Below are positions 14,889 through 15,013 of a DNA stretch of 15,013 nucleotides, piece by piece. The DNA comes from Oscillospiraceae bacterium (GTDB lineage Bacteria; Bacillota; Clostridia; Oscillospirales; Acutalibacteraceae). The translations under genes were made by a program, and so were the position numbers. Within the stretch, counting starts at the first letter, position 1. Every line of letters starts with the position of its first letter. Where the stretch lies: assembly GCA_031270785.1 (NCBI GenBank), contig JAISWM010000060.1, positions 1 to 15,013 of the forward strand. Direction: 5' to 3'. Below the pieces are notes generated by a model. It worked only from the letters and a program-made list of their open reading frames with translations, was not told the DNA's origin and searched no databases.

Positions 14889-14897
14889 TGTTATAAT
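14889..14897 (+). promoter_or_regulatory. Extended -10 promoter candidate
   Basis: TGtTATAAT (14889-14897) is a perfect extended -10 element about 20 nt before the next start codon. No good -35 box lies at the usual distance. A transcript from here would begin within or next to the ribosome binding site, giving a very short leader, so the start may instead lie further upstream. Confidence 0.4.
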
Positions 14898-14917
14898 ATT
14901 GAAAGGGATGTTGTGTT

Positions 14918-15013
14918 ATGGATAAAAATACTCTTCATAAACTTTTAGAAGAAAATAAATTAGCTGAAACTTTAATGAAAGATGAAAGTTTTAAAAATGA
15001 GGCTAAAAAGCTT
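14918..15013 (+). CDS. Start of an unrecognised gene (runs off the window)
   Basis: The first 32 codons of an open frame that continues past the right edge. It starts at the ATG at 14918 with GAAAGGG (14901-14907) 10 nt upstream. The ATG at 14908 is in another frame and stops after five codons. The visible peptide (MDKNTLHKLLEENKLAETL and onward) is charged and helical with many Lys, Glu and Leu. I do not recognise it, and too little is present to assign a family. Confidence 0.6.
   Translation, partial: MDKNTLHKLLEENKLAETLMKDESFKNEAKKL

Noticed and set aside
14918..15013. Leader peptide of a peptide natural product
   Set aside because: The charged helical start loosely recalls such leaders, but 32 residues with no neighbouring biosynthetic gene are not enough to support it.

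Overview
The window looks like a chromosomal segment of a low-GC Gram-positive bacterium, most likely a member of the Clostridia (Firmicutes). Three things support this. There is a complete nine-gene V-type (A/V) ATPase operon with a clostridial-style K subunit. Next to it lies a YnbB-type 'methionine gamma-lyase/aluminium resistance' PLP enzyme, a family I know mainly from Firmicutes. Shine-Dalgarno sites are purine-rich, several starts are TTG or GTG, and the coding DNA is AT-rich. The species cannot be named from this sequence.

Layout. Positions 172-2457 (minus strand) encode an exported or membrane-anchored eukaryotic-like PPP-family protein phosphatase behind a perfect-consensus sigma-A promoter. 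A 580-base divergent intergenic region follows. Positions 3039-12999 (plus strand) hold the V-ATPase operon in the order G/H-type stalk subunit (ntpF), C, I, K, F (ntpG), E, A, B, D. Together these supply a full V1 head, central stalk, peripheral stalks and membrane rotor/stator. Positions 13421-14653 encode the PLP enzyme, and the start of an unrecognised gene runs off the right edge (14918 onwards).

The most unusual content is non-coding. The wider gaps between genes are filled with short elements built around a GC-rich perfect hairpin (roughly cccc-gcc-nnn-ggc-gggg) flanked by AT-rich arms. I separate three families: A (about 117 bp, inverted-repeat ends, whole element an imperfect palindrome), B (about 86-92 bp) and C (103-106 bp). 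Seven B copies, three clear A copies and two degenerate A/C-like copies are scattered. The C family forms an eight-unit tandem array of about 0.8 kb inside the ATPase operon, between ntpE and ntpA. One B copy is flanked by a 12-bp direct repeat that looks like a target-site duplication. Two pairs of copies show compensatory changes in the hairpin stem. These features suggest non-autonomous mobile or amplifying hairpin elements (MITE/REP-like). No transposase is present in the window.

Functionally, the array splits the operon into a membrane/stalk module (ntpF-C-I-K-G-E) and a catalytic/rotor module (ntpA-B-D). This makes it a candidate for mRNA processing or differential expression of the two halves. 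No rRNA, tRNA, CRISPR array, prophage or complete insertion sequence was seen.
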